Shown here in pieces: positions 1 through 8,869 of a DNA stretch of 64,000 bases (position 1 is its first letter; each line of letters opens with the position of its first letter). The stretch is from the NCBI GenBank assembly GCA_049426725.1, contig JBMSYN010000008.1, positions 1 through 64,000 of the forward strand. Reading direction: 5' to 3'. The DNA comes from UBA961 sp049426725. GTDB taxonomy: Bacteria; Bacteroidota; Ignavibacteria; Kapaibacteriales; UBA961. The position numbers were made by a program, and so were the translations under genes. Under the pieces are notes generated by a model that was not told the DNA's origin, did not search any database, and saw only the letters and a program-made list of their open reading frames with translations.

Positions 1-2
1 TT

Positions 3-53
3 TGGGGTCCAAGATTTAGGGTGCCGAAAGAAGAAGTGATTGTTAAGCATTAA
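3..53 (+). CDS. possible 3' end of an upstream gene
   Basis: One forward frame is open from the window edge to a TAA at 51-53 and ends in ...PKEEVIVKH, a plausible charged protein C-terminus. The other forward frames stop at 37-39 and at 17-19. Only 16 residues are visible, so the product cannot be named and chance is a real alternative. Confidence 0.25.
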   Translation, partial: WGPRFRVPKEEVIVKH

Positions 54-90
54 AGAAACAACAGTCTTACATTCTGTTTTTCCTGTGACA

Positions 91-123
91 TTTGTTTATT
101 ATTTTAGAGTAATTCTACATTTA
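91..123 (+). promoter_or_regulatory. possible Bacteroidota-type promoter for the YARHG lipoprotein
   Basis: TTTG at 91-94 is followed after 21 bases by TACATTTA at 116-123. This is one mismatch (final A for G) from the Bacteroidota -7 box TAnnTTTG. A start around position 130 would leave a short leader with GGGG at 129-132 before the ATG at 139. The final G is usually well conserved, so this is tentative. Confidence 0.25.
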
Positions 124-138
124 ACAGTCGGGGTTAAC

Positions 139-1074
139 ATGCTTAAAGTATTACCATTGATTCTTGTTTCATTGCTCATAAATGGATGTAGCAAGTTAAT
201 TAGAAATGATTTTGCACAAATCACAACAGAAGTTGAATCTTTTTCAGTGGTAGGTAATTTTGAATATACTGGATCACAGTCAAACACACCAATTTCGCCT
301 AATGATTTGATAGGATATTGGGTGGGTACATTCAATGCAAAAGAAGAATTTTCCAATACTCAGATTATTGACAATGGTCAGACCCCATGGCATAGTGAAA
401 GTAAAATCGTCTTTGCAATTGAGTCAATCAAAAATAACAAAGTCAAGGGTTTTACTGTCATAGCAGGATCAACACATAAATTTTCAGGTACTTTGTCAGA
501 CGACGTAGATCAATTTGTAATTGTTGCAACTCAACAGGGAAAAGATAAGAATGTGGGCAATTTCAAATTAAACATCCTGAAAGATGATAGTAAAATGTAT
601 GGGACGTGGAATGCAAACAAACAAGTTGAAATCAAAGAAAGAATATGCGTATTTGAAAAAAGAAGTTTTTCATACAATTCATCTGTAACATTCAAACAAA
701 GTAAGAAGGATTTGACTGATTCCCTATTATCCAGTTTTGTTGAAATGCCGTGGGATTACTCAGAGCTTTATTCTACAATTTCAAGCCCATCTGAAATTAT
801 TTATACATTAAACCCATCAGTAAATCAACTTACCGAAGATGACATAAGCGGAGCATCTGTAGAGTCACTCGTATTACTTCGAAACACTATTTTCGCACGA
901 CACGGATACGCATTTAAAAAAAGACCAATGAGAATATTTTTTGAAGAGCAAGACTGGTATGTGCCTATTAGTTCCAATCCAAAACAAGGTTTGACACCAT
1001 TAGAAAAGAAAAACTTGAAAATTATTGATAGATATGAAAAGAATTATAGAATGTATGAAAGCTTTGCGCGATGA
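139..1074 (+). CDS. YARHG-domain lipoprotein
   Basis: This 311-residue protein is probably exported and lipid-anchored. The chosen ATG at 139 gives a clean lipoprotein signal peptide (MLKVLPLILVSLLINGC, lipobox INGC, Cys17). Longer in-frame starts would bury that signal. The middle part is unrecognised. Near the C-terminus (about residues 247-276) it carries the YARHG signature: LRNTIFARHGYAF followed by FFEEQDWYVP. YARHG is an extracellular domain of unknown function found in many Gram-negative lipoproteins. Its stop overlaps the start of the following DUF2306 gene as ATGA, so the two are probably translated together. Both look more AT-rich than the rest of the window, which could mean transfer. 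The molecular role is unknown. Confidence 0.75.
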   Translation: MLKVLPLILVSLLINGCSKLIRNDFAQITTEVESFSVVGNFEYTGSQSNTPISPNDLIGYWVGTFNAKEEFSNTQIIDNGQTPWHSESKIVFAIESIKNNKVKGFTVIAGSTHKFSGTLSDDVDQFVIVATQQGKDKNVGNFKLNILKDDSKMYGTWNANKQVEIKERICVFEKRSFSYNSSVTFKQSKKDLTDSLLSSFVEMPWDYSELYSTISSPSEIIYTLNPSVNQLTEDDISGASVESLVLLRNTIFARHGYAFKKRPMRIFFEEQDWYVPISSNPKQGLTPLEKKNLKIIDRYEKNYRMYESFAR

Positions 1075-1736
1075 AAACCTCATATTACAGCTTAAGAATG
1101 CTTGGCAAATTAATTTTGCTAAGCATTTTTGTTTATTATTTGTTTTTGATGGTTATAATTACGCTTCAATATATCCCTATAGATTTTACTGCGGCATTTC
1201 TGGCAACTAAGCAAGATATCATACACAATATCCACTATCAATTATCATTCTTTTCACATGTTTACTCGAGCATCATTATTCTAATTGTTGGGGCACTACA
1301 ATTCTCTAAGTATATTAGAACAAAATACAGTTCTCTTCATAGGGTACTTGGATATATTTACACATTTGGCATTCTATGCATATCTGCACCCGCAGGATTT
1401 ATCATGGGATTTTATGGTTTTGGTGGGTTGAGTGCAACCATATCTTTTTTGTTATTGTCAGTATTGTGGTTTGTGTTTACACTCAAGGCCTTTTTGAATG
1501 CTAGAAAGAAAAGATACTTGATACATCAACGTTATATGATTTTAAGTTACTCCCTTACATTGTCTGCAATAACTTTGAGGTTGGTAAAACAAATATTGCA
1601 CATATTTTCAAGTTTGGGCAGAGCTGATATTTATGTAATAGCTACTTGGATTGGATGGATTTTGAATCTGGTAATAGCACTTTTTATTGTTTATGCAATT
1701 AATAGAAAAAGAACTGTTAAATCAATGGCATCTTAA
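1071..1736 (+). CDS. DUF2306 integral membrane protein
   Basis: A 221-residue protein with about six hydrophobic helices. It matches the DUF2306 pattern: a conserved HRVLGYIY segment after the second helix, then HQRYMILSYSLTLSAITLRL, where a His precedes a helix rich in small and polar residues. The family's function is not established. It starts at ATGA inside the stop of the YARHG lipoprotein gene, so co-expression is likely. Its last 20 bases overlap the 3' end of recF on the other strand. Confidence 0.7.
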   Translation: MKTSYYSLRMLGKLILLSIFVYYLFLMVIITLQYIPIDFTAAFLATKQDIIHNIHYQLSFFSHVYSSIIILIVGALQFSKYIRTKYSSLHRVLGYIYTFGILCISAPAGFIMGFYGFGGLSATISFLLLSVLWFVFTLKAFLNARKKRYLIHQRYMILSYSLTLSAITLRLVKQILHIFSSLGRADIYVIATWIGWILNLVIALFIVYAINRKRTVKSMAS

Positions 1737-2838
1737 TATGCTCATACTCCATATTCTCAGGAAGAGCGCCAATTAATTTTTCCCCTTCAGTTGTCGTTAT
1801 GAATGTTTGCGCACCCGAATCCAATACTTGTTGCAATACCTTTTCTGTTCTTTCCCCATCGAGTTCACTGAAGATATCATCGAAGAGTAATATGGGGGTT
1901 TCATTTCTGACATCTCTAAGATATGTGAACTCAGCCCATTTTATGCTTATTAGCAGTGATTTGTGTTGACCTTGCGATGCTGTTTCTCTTGCTCTTCCGC
2001 CATTGATTGAAATTTCAAGATCATCTTTTTGCGGACCAAACAATGATGTTGCTCTTCTGATTTCATCTTCTTTCAAAGAACGATAGGCGAGCATATATGA
2101 TTCACTAAAATCTTCTTTGGTGAATAAGTCTTGTCCTTGAGCGGTATCCGGCACATAAGCAATCCCAACAGATTCATTTCGTGATGTCATCGTTTCATAC
2201 GCTTGCAGAAAGTATGGAGTGAAATCCCTGATGAATTGAGCTCGCAATGATGCTAGCGTGGATCCTGATTCGATCATGGAAGATGTCAACACATCAAGAA
2301 GATCATCATCAGGTCTTATGCCTTGAATTTTTGCTTTTTGCAACATCGCATTTCTCTGCTTGAGAATTCTTCTCAATGTGATTGCTGCATCAACATATAC
2401 ATGCTTTGCTTGAGAAAGCAATGCATCCATGAAACGTCTTCTGTCATCAGGTGAACCAAATGTGATTTCCTTGAAATCAGGAGATAGCACAATCAAGGGT
2501 AATTCACCAAGTATGTCTTTTGGATTCATGCGATCGCCGATGCTCGAATTGATCAACTTTCTTTGACCTTCCACATAGCGAACACCAACTTTATAGGGAA
2601 TGCCTAAATCCGACAATGCATGAAGTGAAACGGTATAGGAGTTTTTCCCTCTTTGAATGAGATCGGCATCCGTGCCTGGCAAAAACGACTTAGAAAGACC
2701 ACAGATGGAAATTGCCTCCAAAATGGTTGTTTTACCCGTTCCATTCAGACCACTGATGATATTCAGACCCGGTGAGCATGTCAGCGAGGTATGCTCATGA
2801 TTTCGAAGTTGTTCTATGATGAGGGAATGAATATACAT
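1717..2838 (-). CDS. recF: DNA replication and repair protein RecF
   Basis: RecF is an SMC-like ATPase that helps load RecA at gaps in single-stranded DNA. The 373-residue product has the Walker A GLNGTGKT (residues 30-37), the RecF stretch LSPDFKEITFGSPDDRRRFMD (about 118-138, spanning the conserved GSP..RR), the ABC signature ASQGQHKS (287-294) and Walker B ILLFDD (316-321). The start at 2838 (MYIHSLII) puts the P-loop at the usual distance and the length at the family norm. A longer in-frame start 51 codons upstream would only add a non-conserved tail running to the clpB-like start. The gene stands apart from dnaA, dnaN and gyrB. It is divergent from the clpB-like gene across a 141-base gap in which I see no convincing -7 box. 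Confidence 0.93.
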   Translation of the reverse strand: MYIHSLIIEQLRNHEHTSLTCSPGLNIISGLNGTGKTTILEAISICGLSKSFLPGTDADLIQRGKNSYTVSLHALSDLGIPYKVGVRYVEGQRKLINSSIGDRMNPKDILGELPLIVLSPDFKEITFGSPDDRRRFMDALLSQAKHVYVDAAITLRRILKQRNAMLQKAKIQGIRPDDDLLDVLTSSMIESGSTLASLRAQFIRDFTPYFLQAYETMTSRNESVGIAYVPDTAQGQDLFTKEDFSESYMLAYRSLKEDEIRRATSLFGPQKDDLEISINGGRARETASQGQHKSLLISIKWAEFTYLRDVRNETPILLFDDIFSELDGERTEKVLQQVLDSGAQTFITTTEGEKLIGALPENMEYEHIKMPLI

Positions 2839-2979
2839 GATTTGATTGAACTCAATTGATTGTACAAAATACGGACTTGAACAGGGTAAAGGAAATTTCT
2901 TTGCTTGTTCTTCGTCAACAGACCTGTTTATGTACAAAATCACAGGTAAAAACATGAAAAGAATTATTGAGGTGTCATT

Positions 2980-4290
2980 ATGAACATCCAAAAATTCACC
3001 TTGAAATCACAAGAAGCCCTGCAGACAGCTCAAGAAATTGCGCATGGTTATGACAATAAGTCCATTGAACCCGTACACCTTCTTGCCGCCTTGATTCAGG
3101 ATGCTTCAGGCATTGTACCTCCCATGCTCATGAAAATCGGGGCAAATGTCAGTTATCTCAAGATCAAACTCAATGAGCAAATGGGATCGCTTCCAACTGT
3201 ATCCGGATCCACCGGAAATTATGTGTCGCAAGACTTGAACGCGCTCCTCGAGAAAGCATTGCAAGAAGCAAAAGCAATGAATGATGAATATGCAAGTGTT
3301 GAGCATTTGCTGATTGCTTGCACGGAGATCAAATCTCCTGCCGCGCAATTGCTTAAAGACCAGGGTGTGAATCGTGATGCAATCACAAAAATGATTGCCG
3401 AAACAAGAGGCACTCAGCGCGTGACCGATCAAAATCCTGAAGACAAATATCAGGCATTGCAGAAATATGGTCGCATTTTGAATGATGAAGCTCGCAAAGG
3501 AAAAATCGACCCCGTCATCGGAAGAGAAGATGAAATAAGAAGAATTCTTCAGGTGCTATCACGCAGAACAAAGAATAATCCGGTGATTATTGGTGAGCCC
3601 GGCGTTGGGAAAACAGCAATTGTGGAAGGTATTGCGCAAAGAATCATCAGTGGCGATGTGCCGGATACCTTGCGTTCAAAAACAATTGTTGCACTGGATT
3701 TGGGAGCACTTGTTGCGGGTACAAGTTTTCGAGGTCAATTTGAAGAAAGGCTCAAAGCAATCGTACAGCAAGTAACCGATTCAGATGGTGAAATCATTTT
3801 GTTCATCGATGAATTGCACACATTGATCGGCGCAGGTGCAACAGGTGGCTCAATGGATGCCGCAAATATTTTGAAACCCGCTTTGGCCAGAGGAGATTTA
3901 CGATGCATCGGTGCAACAACACTTGATGAATATCAAAAGTATATCGAAAAAGATCCCGCATTGGAGCGTCGCTTTCAAAAAGTACTTGTTGAAGAACCAA
4001 GCATTGATGATACCATTTCTATTCTTCGTGGATTGAAAGAGCGTTATGAAGTGCATCATGGAGTACGCATCACTGACTCAGCGATTGTTGCCGCCGCACA
4101 ATTATCATCGAGATATATCACAGATCGTTTTCTCCCTGACAAAGCGATTGACTTGGTCGATGAAGCAGCAAGCAAACTGCGTATTGAAATCGATTCAATG
4201 CCGGAAGAATTAGATAATCTGGAAAGAAAGATTCGTCAACTTGAAATTGAAAAGCAAGCTCTACTCAGAGAACTCGAAGCTGAAAAATAA
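2980..4290 (+). CDS. clpB: ClpB-like AAA+ protein, N-terminal half only
   Basis: Full ClpB (about 860 residues) is a two-ring disaggregase working with DnaK. This gene encodes 436 residues. They comprise both Clp_N repeats (about 1-145) and a complete first ATPase domain: Walker A GEPGVGKT 205-212, Walker B ILFIDELH 273-280, arginine pair LERRF near 330, and RFLPDKAIDLVDEA near 383-396. It then stops (TAA, followed at once by TAG) a few heptads into the coiled-coil middle domain. The second ATPase domain and the rest of the middle domain are absent; the sequence goes straight into the 3' end of pdxH, and no other frame restores homology. GAGGTG at 2969-2974 is a good ribosome site for the ATG at 2980. 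It may be a deletion remnant, a dedicated short form, or an assembly join. All NBD1 catalytic residues are intact. Confidence 0.88.
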   Translation: MNIQKFTLKSQEALQTAQEIAHGYDNKSIEPVHLLAALIQDASGIVPPMLMKIGANVSYLKIKLNEQMGSLPTVSGSTGNYVSQDLNALLEKALQEAKAMNDEYASVEHLLIACTEIKSPAAQLLKDQGVNRDAITKMIAETRGTQRVTDQNPEDKYQALQKYGRILNDEARKGKIDPVIGREDEIRRILQVLSRRTKNNPVIIGEPGVGKTAIVEGIAQRIISGDVPDTLRSKTIVALDLGALVAGTSFRGQFEERLKAIVQQVTDSDGEIILFIDELHTLIGAGATGGSMDAANILKPALARGDLRCIGATTLDEYQKYIEKDPALERRFQKVLVEEPSIDDTISILRGLKERYEVHHGVRITDSAIVAAAQLSSRYITDRFLPDKAIDLVDEAASKLRIEIDSMPEELDNLERKIRQLEIEKQALLRELEAEK

Positions 4291-4303
4291 TAGAAGGCGG
4301 TGC

Positions 4304-4960
4304 TTATGGATTCAAACGCTGTTTTGTCCATGCATCGCCTTCTTTTTCATATTTGATACGATCATGGAGCCGACCGATTCTTCCCTGCCAGAATTCAATG
4401 CATATTGGTGAAACTGCAAAGCCACCCCAGAAATCCGGCATGGGAATCTGCTCAGTGTTTTGAAAACGCAATTCCATTTCATTGAATTTGCGCTCTAATT
4501 CTTCACGAGATGAAATTGGTTTGCTTTGATCTGAAGCCCAGGCACCCAATTGACTTTCGCGAGGTCGCATTGCAAAATATTGCGCACTTTCTTCTTTTGA
4601 AATCTTTGCGGCAATTCCTTCAATCCTGATTTGTCTTTCGGCTTCGAGCCACAAAAACAATAAAGACACATGCGGATTATGTTCAATTTCGTGGGACTTT
4701 CTGCTTTCATAATTGGTGAAGAACACGAATGATCCTTGTTCCAATCCCTTGAGCAAGACTGCTCGAGATGAAGGTTTGCCTTCTTCTGATACTGTCGTGA
4801 GAATCATCGCATTCGGCTCCGGTATATTCATGGCTCCGGTCTCGGCGAACCATTGAGAAAACAATTCAATGGGATTATCGGGGATTGATCCTTCTATCAA
4901 ATCACCGCGTTTGTATTCTTTTCGAAGAGAAGAAATATCATTGAGTGGGGTCATTGTCAT
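4304..4960 (-). CDS. pdxH: pyridoxamine 5'-phosphate oxidase
   Basis: An FMN enzyme that oxidises pyridoxine or pyridoxamine 5'-phosphate to pyridoxal phosphate, the last step of PLP synthesis and salvage. The 218-residue length is normal. It shows the FMN-binding SSRAVLLKG (about 64-72), FFTNYESRKS (80-89), the family signature RPRESQLGAWAS (132-143) and the C-terminal QRLNP. It starts at ATGA overlapping the stop of the metal-binding lipoprotein gene, so the two probably share a transcript, although their functions are not obviously linked. It converges on the clpB-like gene with a 13-base gap. Confidence 0.93.
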   Translation of the reverse strand: MTMTPLNDISSLRKEYKRGDLIEGSIPDNPIELFSQWFAETGAMNIPEPNAMILTTVSEEGKPSSRAVLLKGLEQGSFVFFTNYESRKSHEIEHNPHVSLLFLWLEAERQIRIEGIAAKISKEESAQYFAMRPRESQLGAWASDQSKPISSREELERKFNEMELRFQNTEQIPMPDFWGGFAVSPICIEFWQGRIGRLHDRIKYEKEGDAWTKQRLNP

Positions 4961-5874
4961 TTGAGTGCTTTTTGAATTGTTGAGACATTATGTTCACACA
5001 TGCCGATATATGTACCGGCTTTTGTTCCCGGAGAATCCAATGCATCGGCATAGAGATTCCCACCTATATGCACATTTCCACCTCGTGAGCGAACATTGTG
5101 CAGTAGCGCTTCCATGGATCGAGGAGCTATGGACATTTCAACAAAAATGGAACGGATATTTTTTTCAAGTATAAGATTTCCAATGCGCATAAGATCATTC
5201 ATCCCAAATTCACTGAGTGTTGACATTCCCTGCAGACCAATCACTTGAATATCATAGGCATGTCCAAAATATCCAAATGCATCATGAGCAGTGATTAAAT
5301 ATCTGCGATCTTTCGGAATGACCGAAATCATTGAATCAATATGCTGATCAAGCCGATGCAATTGGTCTGCATAGTTCTTGATACGATATGAATTAGAGTG
5401 AATGATATGTGGAAATTTCTTTTTGATTTGGTGCAAAATTCCTTTTAGCGAAGAATTCCAAAGTTCAACATCAAACCAAAGATGTGGATCATAAGCACCA
5501 TCAATCATTCGCAAGCGATGTTTTGGCAATTGATCGGACATTGCAAGGACAACTTTCTTGGCAGAAAGTTTCTGCAATACTTCGCCCATTTTTCCTTCAA
5601 GATGAAGTCCATTGTGAATGATGATGTCGGCATTCAACAGAAGTTTCACATCTCCGGCAGTTGCTTTGTACAAATGAGGATCAACACCGGGTTTCATGAG
5701 AACTTCAATCACAACATGTGAATCAAGACAAGATTTCAGGACATCTCCGATGATACCCGTTGTGGCAACAATGTGGATTTTTCCATCATGTTGCGGATTT
5801 GTACAGGTTATGAGAAACACTGCACAAAAAATTGCAAGAATGCCCAAAATGCTATGACGGAAACAAGTATTCAT
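4957..5874 (-). CDS. metal ABC transporter substrate-binding lipoprotein, TroA/ZnuA family
   Basis: A 305-residue periplasm-facing lipoprotein that should capture Mn2+ or Zn2+ for an ABC importer. The start at 5874 gives the signal MNTCFRHSILGILAIFCAVFL with lipobox LITC (Cys24). The likely ligands are H67 (DPHLY), H131 (DPHLWFD), H197 (AHDAFGYFG) and D277 (LYADAL), spaced as in TroA. There is no His-rich loop of the ZnuA kind, which leans towards a TroA or manganese-type protein, but specificity cannot be read safely. No ATPase or permease gene adjoins it. The only ABC-3 permease in the window lies about 24 kb away at 29735-30598. Confidence 0.87.
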   Translation of the reverse strand: MNTCFRHSILGILAIFCAVFLITCTNPQHDGKIHIVATTGIIGDVLKSCLDSHVVIEVLMKPGVDPHLYKATAGDVKLLLNADIIIHNGLHLEGKMGEVLQKLSAKKVVLAMSDQLPKHRLRMIDGAYDPHLWFDVELWNSSLKGILHQIKKKFPHIIHSNSYRIKNYADQLHRLDQHIDSMISVIPKDRRYLITAHDAFGYFGHAYDIQVIGLQGMSTLSEFGMNDLMRIGNLILEKNIRSIFVEMSIAPRSMEALLHNVRSRGGNVHIGGNLYADALDSPGTKAGTYIGMCEHNVSTIQKALK

Positions 5875-5900
5875 GAATGAGTCAATATGACAAGATGGGT

Positions 5901-5908
5901 CAAAAATA
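5901..5908 (-). promoter_or_regulatory. candidate -7 box for the metal-binding lipoprotein gene
   Basis: On the minus strand the sequence reads TATTTTTG, a full match to the Bacteroidota -7 consensus TAnnTTTG. It would place a transcript start about 20 bases before the ATG at 5874. I find no clear TTTG at -33 with 19-21 base spacing, so support rests on the -7 box and its position. Confidence 0.4.
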
Positions 5909-5972
5909 TCATTATTTGCTATTGAAACGCAGTTGTCACCCGAAAAGTCCCAAAGCAGACAATGGAGTTTTG

Positions 5973-5980
5973 TAAATTTG
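5973..5980 (+). promoter_or_regulatory. candidate -7 box for the ybbR-like/dnaG operon
   Basis: TAAATTTG fits TAnnTTTG exactly and would start a transcript around 5986, about 26 bases before the ATG at 6012. No good -33 TTTG is seen. It lies in the same 137-base divergent gap as the -7 box for the metal-binding lipoprotein. Confidence 0.35.
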
Positions 5981-6011
5981 CAGAGATTCCAGGTGATCAT
6001 TTCAGTGATTC

Positions 6012-6956
6012 ATGACTAATAAAAAACCCATAATGCCCATTGTTTTGTCCATTGTATTGGCACTTGGACTATGGGGTTATGTAAGCATGACCTCACTTAC
6101 AACCGTATATGTGACCTATCCACTTGTTTTGGACTTACCCGAAGAGCGTTCTCTTGAGATGGAACCACCCAGTTCAATATCAGTGAAACTTCGTACATCC
6201 GGCTGGCAATTATTGTATTTACAATATTTCAGTTCGGGAAAAGAATGTAGAATTGATCTTGCCAAAACAAAGATTTCATCCGATGGATTGGTGGAATTGA
6301 CAAAAACAGAATTGCTTCAAGGCATAAACCCTACGGTAAGCTTGGAAAAAGTTGTGGAATTATTGCCTGAGGCAATTACTCTCAAGACAGGCATGATGTT
6401 TAGACAAACGGTTCCGGTTCAATCCCGCATAAGCATTAATCCAAGCAAAGGATATATGCTTGTTGGAAAAATCAATATTCAACCCGATAGCATCGTAATC
6501 AGAGGCAATGGGTCGATCATACCAACATTGCGTGCATGGGCTACGAAAAAAATTGCATTCACAGACCTGACAGGACCATTTTCATTTACCGTTCCTTTGC
6601 AAGATACATTGCAAAATCTTGTGACAAGTGCAATTAAAGAGGTCACTATTTCGGGAGATATTCAACAAATCACCGAAGTGACATTTGCCGATATTCCAAT
6701 CAGCATTGTTGGTGGCCCTGAACAAAGCGAACATAGCATTGAGCCAAATAGAATTTCTGCAATTGTTCGAGGCGGAGTGAAACGAATCGCTTCGCTCAGT
6801 GCAGATGAAATCAAAGCAATCGTATATTATCCTCAGCTCATTCAAGATTCCAGCGGATTTGTAACCCCAACATTTGTCGTTCCGGCTGGAATCACGGTGC
6901 TTGGCACAAATCCTACAATCCTGAAACATCGGTTGATCATTTATCCAAATCGCTAA
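6012..6956 (+). CDS. YbbR/CdaR-like repeat membrane-anchored protein
   Basis: A 314-residue protein with one N-terminal membrane anchor (about residues 8-28). An extracytoplasmic region follows, made of beta-rich YbbR-type repeats. Examples are the stretch near 150 (INIQPDSIVIRGNGSII) and the one near 285 (VVPAGITVLGTNPTILKHRL). In Firmicutes a YbbR protein (CdaR) regulates the diadenylate cyclase CdaA; no cyclase gene lies in this window, so that role is not implied. It is followed one base later by dnaG and probably heads that operon. Confidence 0.6.
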   Translation: MTNKKPIMPIVLSIVLALGLWGYVSMTSLTTVYVTYPLVLDLPEERSLEMEPPSSISVKLRTSGWQLLYLQYFSSGKECRIDLAKTKISSDGLVELTKTELLQGINPTVSLEKVVELLPEAITLKTGMMFRQTVPVQSRISINPSKGYMLVGKINIQPDSIVIRGNGSIIPTLRAWATKKIAFTDLTGPFSFTVPLQDTLQNLVTSAIKEVTISGDIQQITEVTFADIPISIVGGPEQSEHSIEPNRISAIVRGGVKRIASLSADEIKAIVYYPQLIQDSSGFVTPTFVVPAGITVLGTNPTILKHRLIIYPNR

Positions 6957-6957
6957 T

Positions 6958-8865
6958 ATGTTGTATCCTGAACATCTTTTGGACGAAATCAGACATCGCA
7001 CAGACATCGTTGAGATAGTCAGTGAATCGGTGCAATTGAAGCGTTCGGGAAAAGGATATTTGGGATTATGTCCATTTCACCCCGACAAAAAACCATCCAT
7101 GAATGTGAATCCCGAGCTTGGGATTTTCAAATGCTTTTCATGTGGAAAAGGCGGCAATGTATTTCACTTTGTGATGTCGAAACAAGGTCTTTCATTTCCC
7201 GAAGCAATTCGCATGCTTGCCGATAGAGCAGGGATTCCACTACCGGAAGACGAAATAAAAGATCCTGAAGCGCAATTAAGATTTTCCAGAAAAGAATCTG
7301 CATATAAAGTGATGGAGATTGCGGCATCGTATTATCGAAATCAATTAAAGCAATCAGCTGGTCAGGCAACCTATTCATATTTCATCACTCGTGGCTTTGA
7401 TGATGAAATACAAGATGTTTTCGGACTAGGATATTCGCCTGATTCATGGACGAATACTTTACAGCATCTTACAAATGAAGGATTTTCCGAACAAGCAATG
7501 GAAGATGCCGGCTTGATTCTCAGACGTGAAAAAGACAATAGCGCTTATGATCGCTTTCGGGGAAGAGCGATGTTCCCAATTCATGATCATTTGGGTAAAG
7601 TGATTGGTTTCGGTGCAAGGCGCATGCAAGAAGATGACAATCAACCGAAATACATCAATTCTCCTCAATCATTGATTTATGACAAAAGTCGTGTGCTGTA
7701 TGGATTGGCTCAAGCGAAAGCAACCATACGCACACTTGGTTATGCTTTGTTAACCGAAGGATATGCGGATACCATTTCACTAGTTCAAGCCGGATTTGGA
7801 AATACCGTTGCAAGCAGTGGGACAGCGCTTACAATTGAGCAATTGCAATTACTGGCTCGATATACAAAAAAAGTGTACATCGTTTATGACGGTGATAGTG
7901 CCGGAGAGCAAGCTGCATTGCGCGGACTTGACCTTGCGATTGAACAAGGATTCGATGTTCGACTTATTGCATTGCCGGAAGGAGAAGACCCCGATAGTTT
8001 TGTGACGAACCGAGGTCCGGAAGCATTCAGGAGAGCAATTGAGCAATCGTGGACAATCATACAATTCAAGATTGAATCATTCAAAAAGCAAGGGCTCATG
8101 AATAGTCCTGCAGAAAAAGCGCAATGCATACGATCACTCATTGAAACTGTTGGAAAAATACCTGATGTCTTGCAGCATGATTTTTATATGCAACAAATTG
8201 CAGATACATTACACTTGAGCTATGGTCAGCTATCCCATATCTATGATGAATTGCGAAAAGTACGTCATGTTGGCTCTCAACAAGAGCGCACTTCAAAAGC
8301 CATTCAAAGAAGAACTCAGGATGAGATTGAAAGCAATGCTTCACAAGATTCATTCATCTCGATTCAATCTCATGCGCTGCCGGAAGAAAAGGAAATTCTG
8401 CGATTGGCTTTGACACATGAGCCATCATTGAAAACATTATGCGTGAAACTGAATATCACCAGACAAGCCTTTCTTTCTCATACTGCCGGAAAGCTGTATG
8501 ATGAAATTGTGTTGGCATTTGTCAATCATGGAAGCAGACCACCACATGTGGTATTGTCTGAGCGAAGCGATCTCGAAGAAGATGTTCGTGATTTACTCAT
8601 GGATATTCTTTTTGCTCAGACATCATTGAGCGATAAGTGGAATGATTTCAAAGTAAAAATTCCACAAAATGTGGAAGAACGCCTTTTGGTTGAATCACTC
8701 GCACGATTGCGCTTGAAGCATCTTGACAATGAGATTGAAGGTTTACGAAAGCAATTACAATCACAATTACCTCAAGAAGAGGAAATGAAGGTTTTATCAC
8801 AAATAACACTATTGGTCAAAGAGCGTCATGACATACCACTCAAATTTCACACTTCAAAATTCTAA
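6958..8865 (+). CDS. dnaG: DNA primase
   Basis: DnaG makes the RNA primers for chromosome replication. The 635-residue protein has the CHC2 zinc ribbon (C38, H41, C59, C62), the primase core segment KYINSPQS (231-238) and the Toprim catalytic acids EGYAD (267-271) and DGDSAG (311-316). A C-terminal helical region for helicase binding follows. Length is typical. The ATG lies one base after the stop of the ybbR-like gene and the M28 peptidase gene follows four bases after its stop, so the three form one transcription unit. Confidence 0.95.
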   Translation: MLYPEHLLDEIRHRTDIVEIVSESVQLKRSGKGYLGLCPFHPDKKPSMNVNPELGIFKCFSCGKGGNVFHFVMSKQGLSFPEAIRMLADRAGIPLPEDEIKDPEAQLRFSRKESAYKVMEIAASYYRNQLKQSAGQATYSYFITRGFDDEIQDVFGLGYSPDSWTNTLQHLTNEGFSEQAMEDAGLILRREKDNSAYDRFRGRAMFPIHDHLGKVIGFGARRMQEDDNQPKYINSPQSLIYDKSRVLYGLAQAKATIRTLGYALLTEGYADTISLVQAGFGNTVASSGTALTIEQLQLLARYTKKVYIVYDGDSAGEQAALRGLDLAIEQGFDVRLIALPEGEDPDSFVTNRGPEAFRRAIEQSWTIIQFKIESFKKQGLMNSPAEKAQCIRSLIETVGKIPDVLQHDFYMQQIADTLHLSYGQLSHIYDELRKVRHVGSQQERTSKAIQRRTQDEIESNASQDSFISIQSHALPEEKEILRLALTHEPSLKTLCVKLNITRQAFLSHTAGKLYDEIVLAFVNHGSRPPHVVLSERSDLEEDVRDLLMDILFAQTSLSDKWNDFKVKIPQNVEERLLVESLARLRLKHLDNEIEGLRKQLQSQLPQEEEMKVLSQITLLVKERHDIPLKFHTSKF

Positions 8866-8869
8866 AGCA

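Noticed and set aside
40..138. N-terminal extension of the YARHG lipoprotein to an upstream TTG
   Set aside because: It would bury the lipoprotein signal peptide and crosses the likely promoter.
2861..2940. Direct repeat of TGTACAAAAT at 2861-2870 and 2931-2940 in the recF/clpB gap
   Set aside because: Only ten AT-rich bases, two copies, no palindrome or promoter fit; chance is a good explanation.
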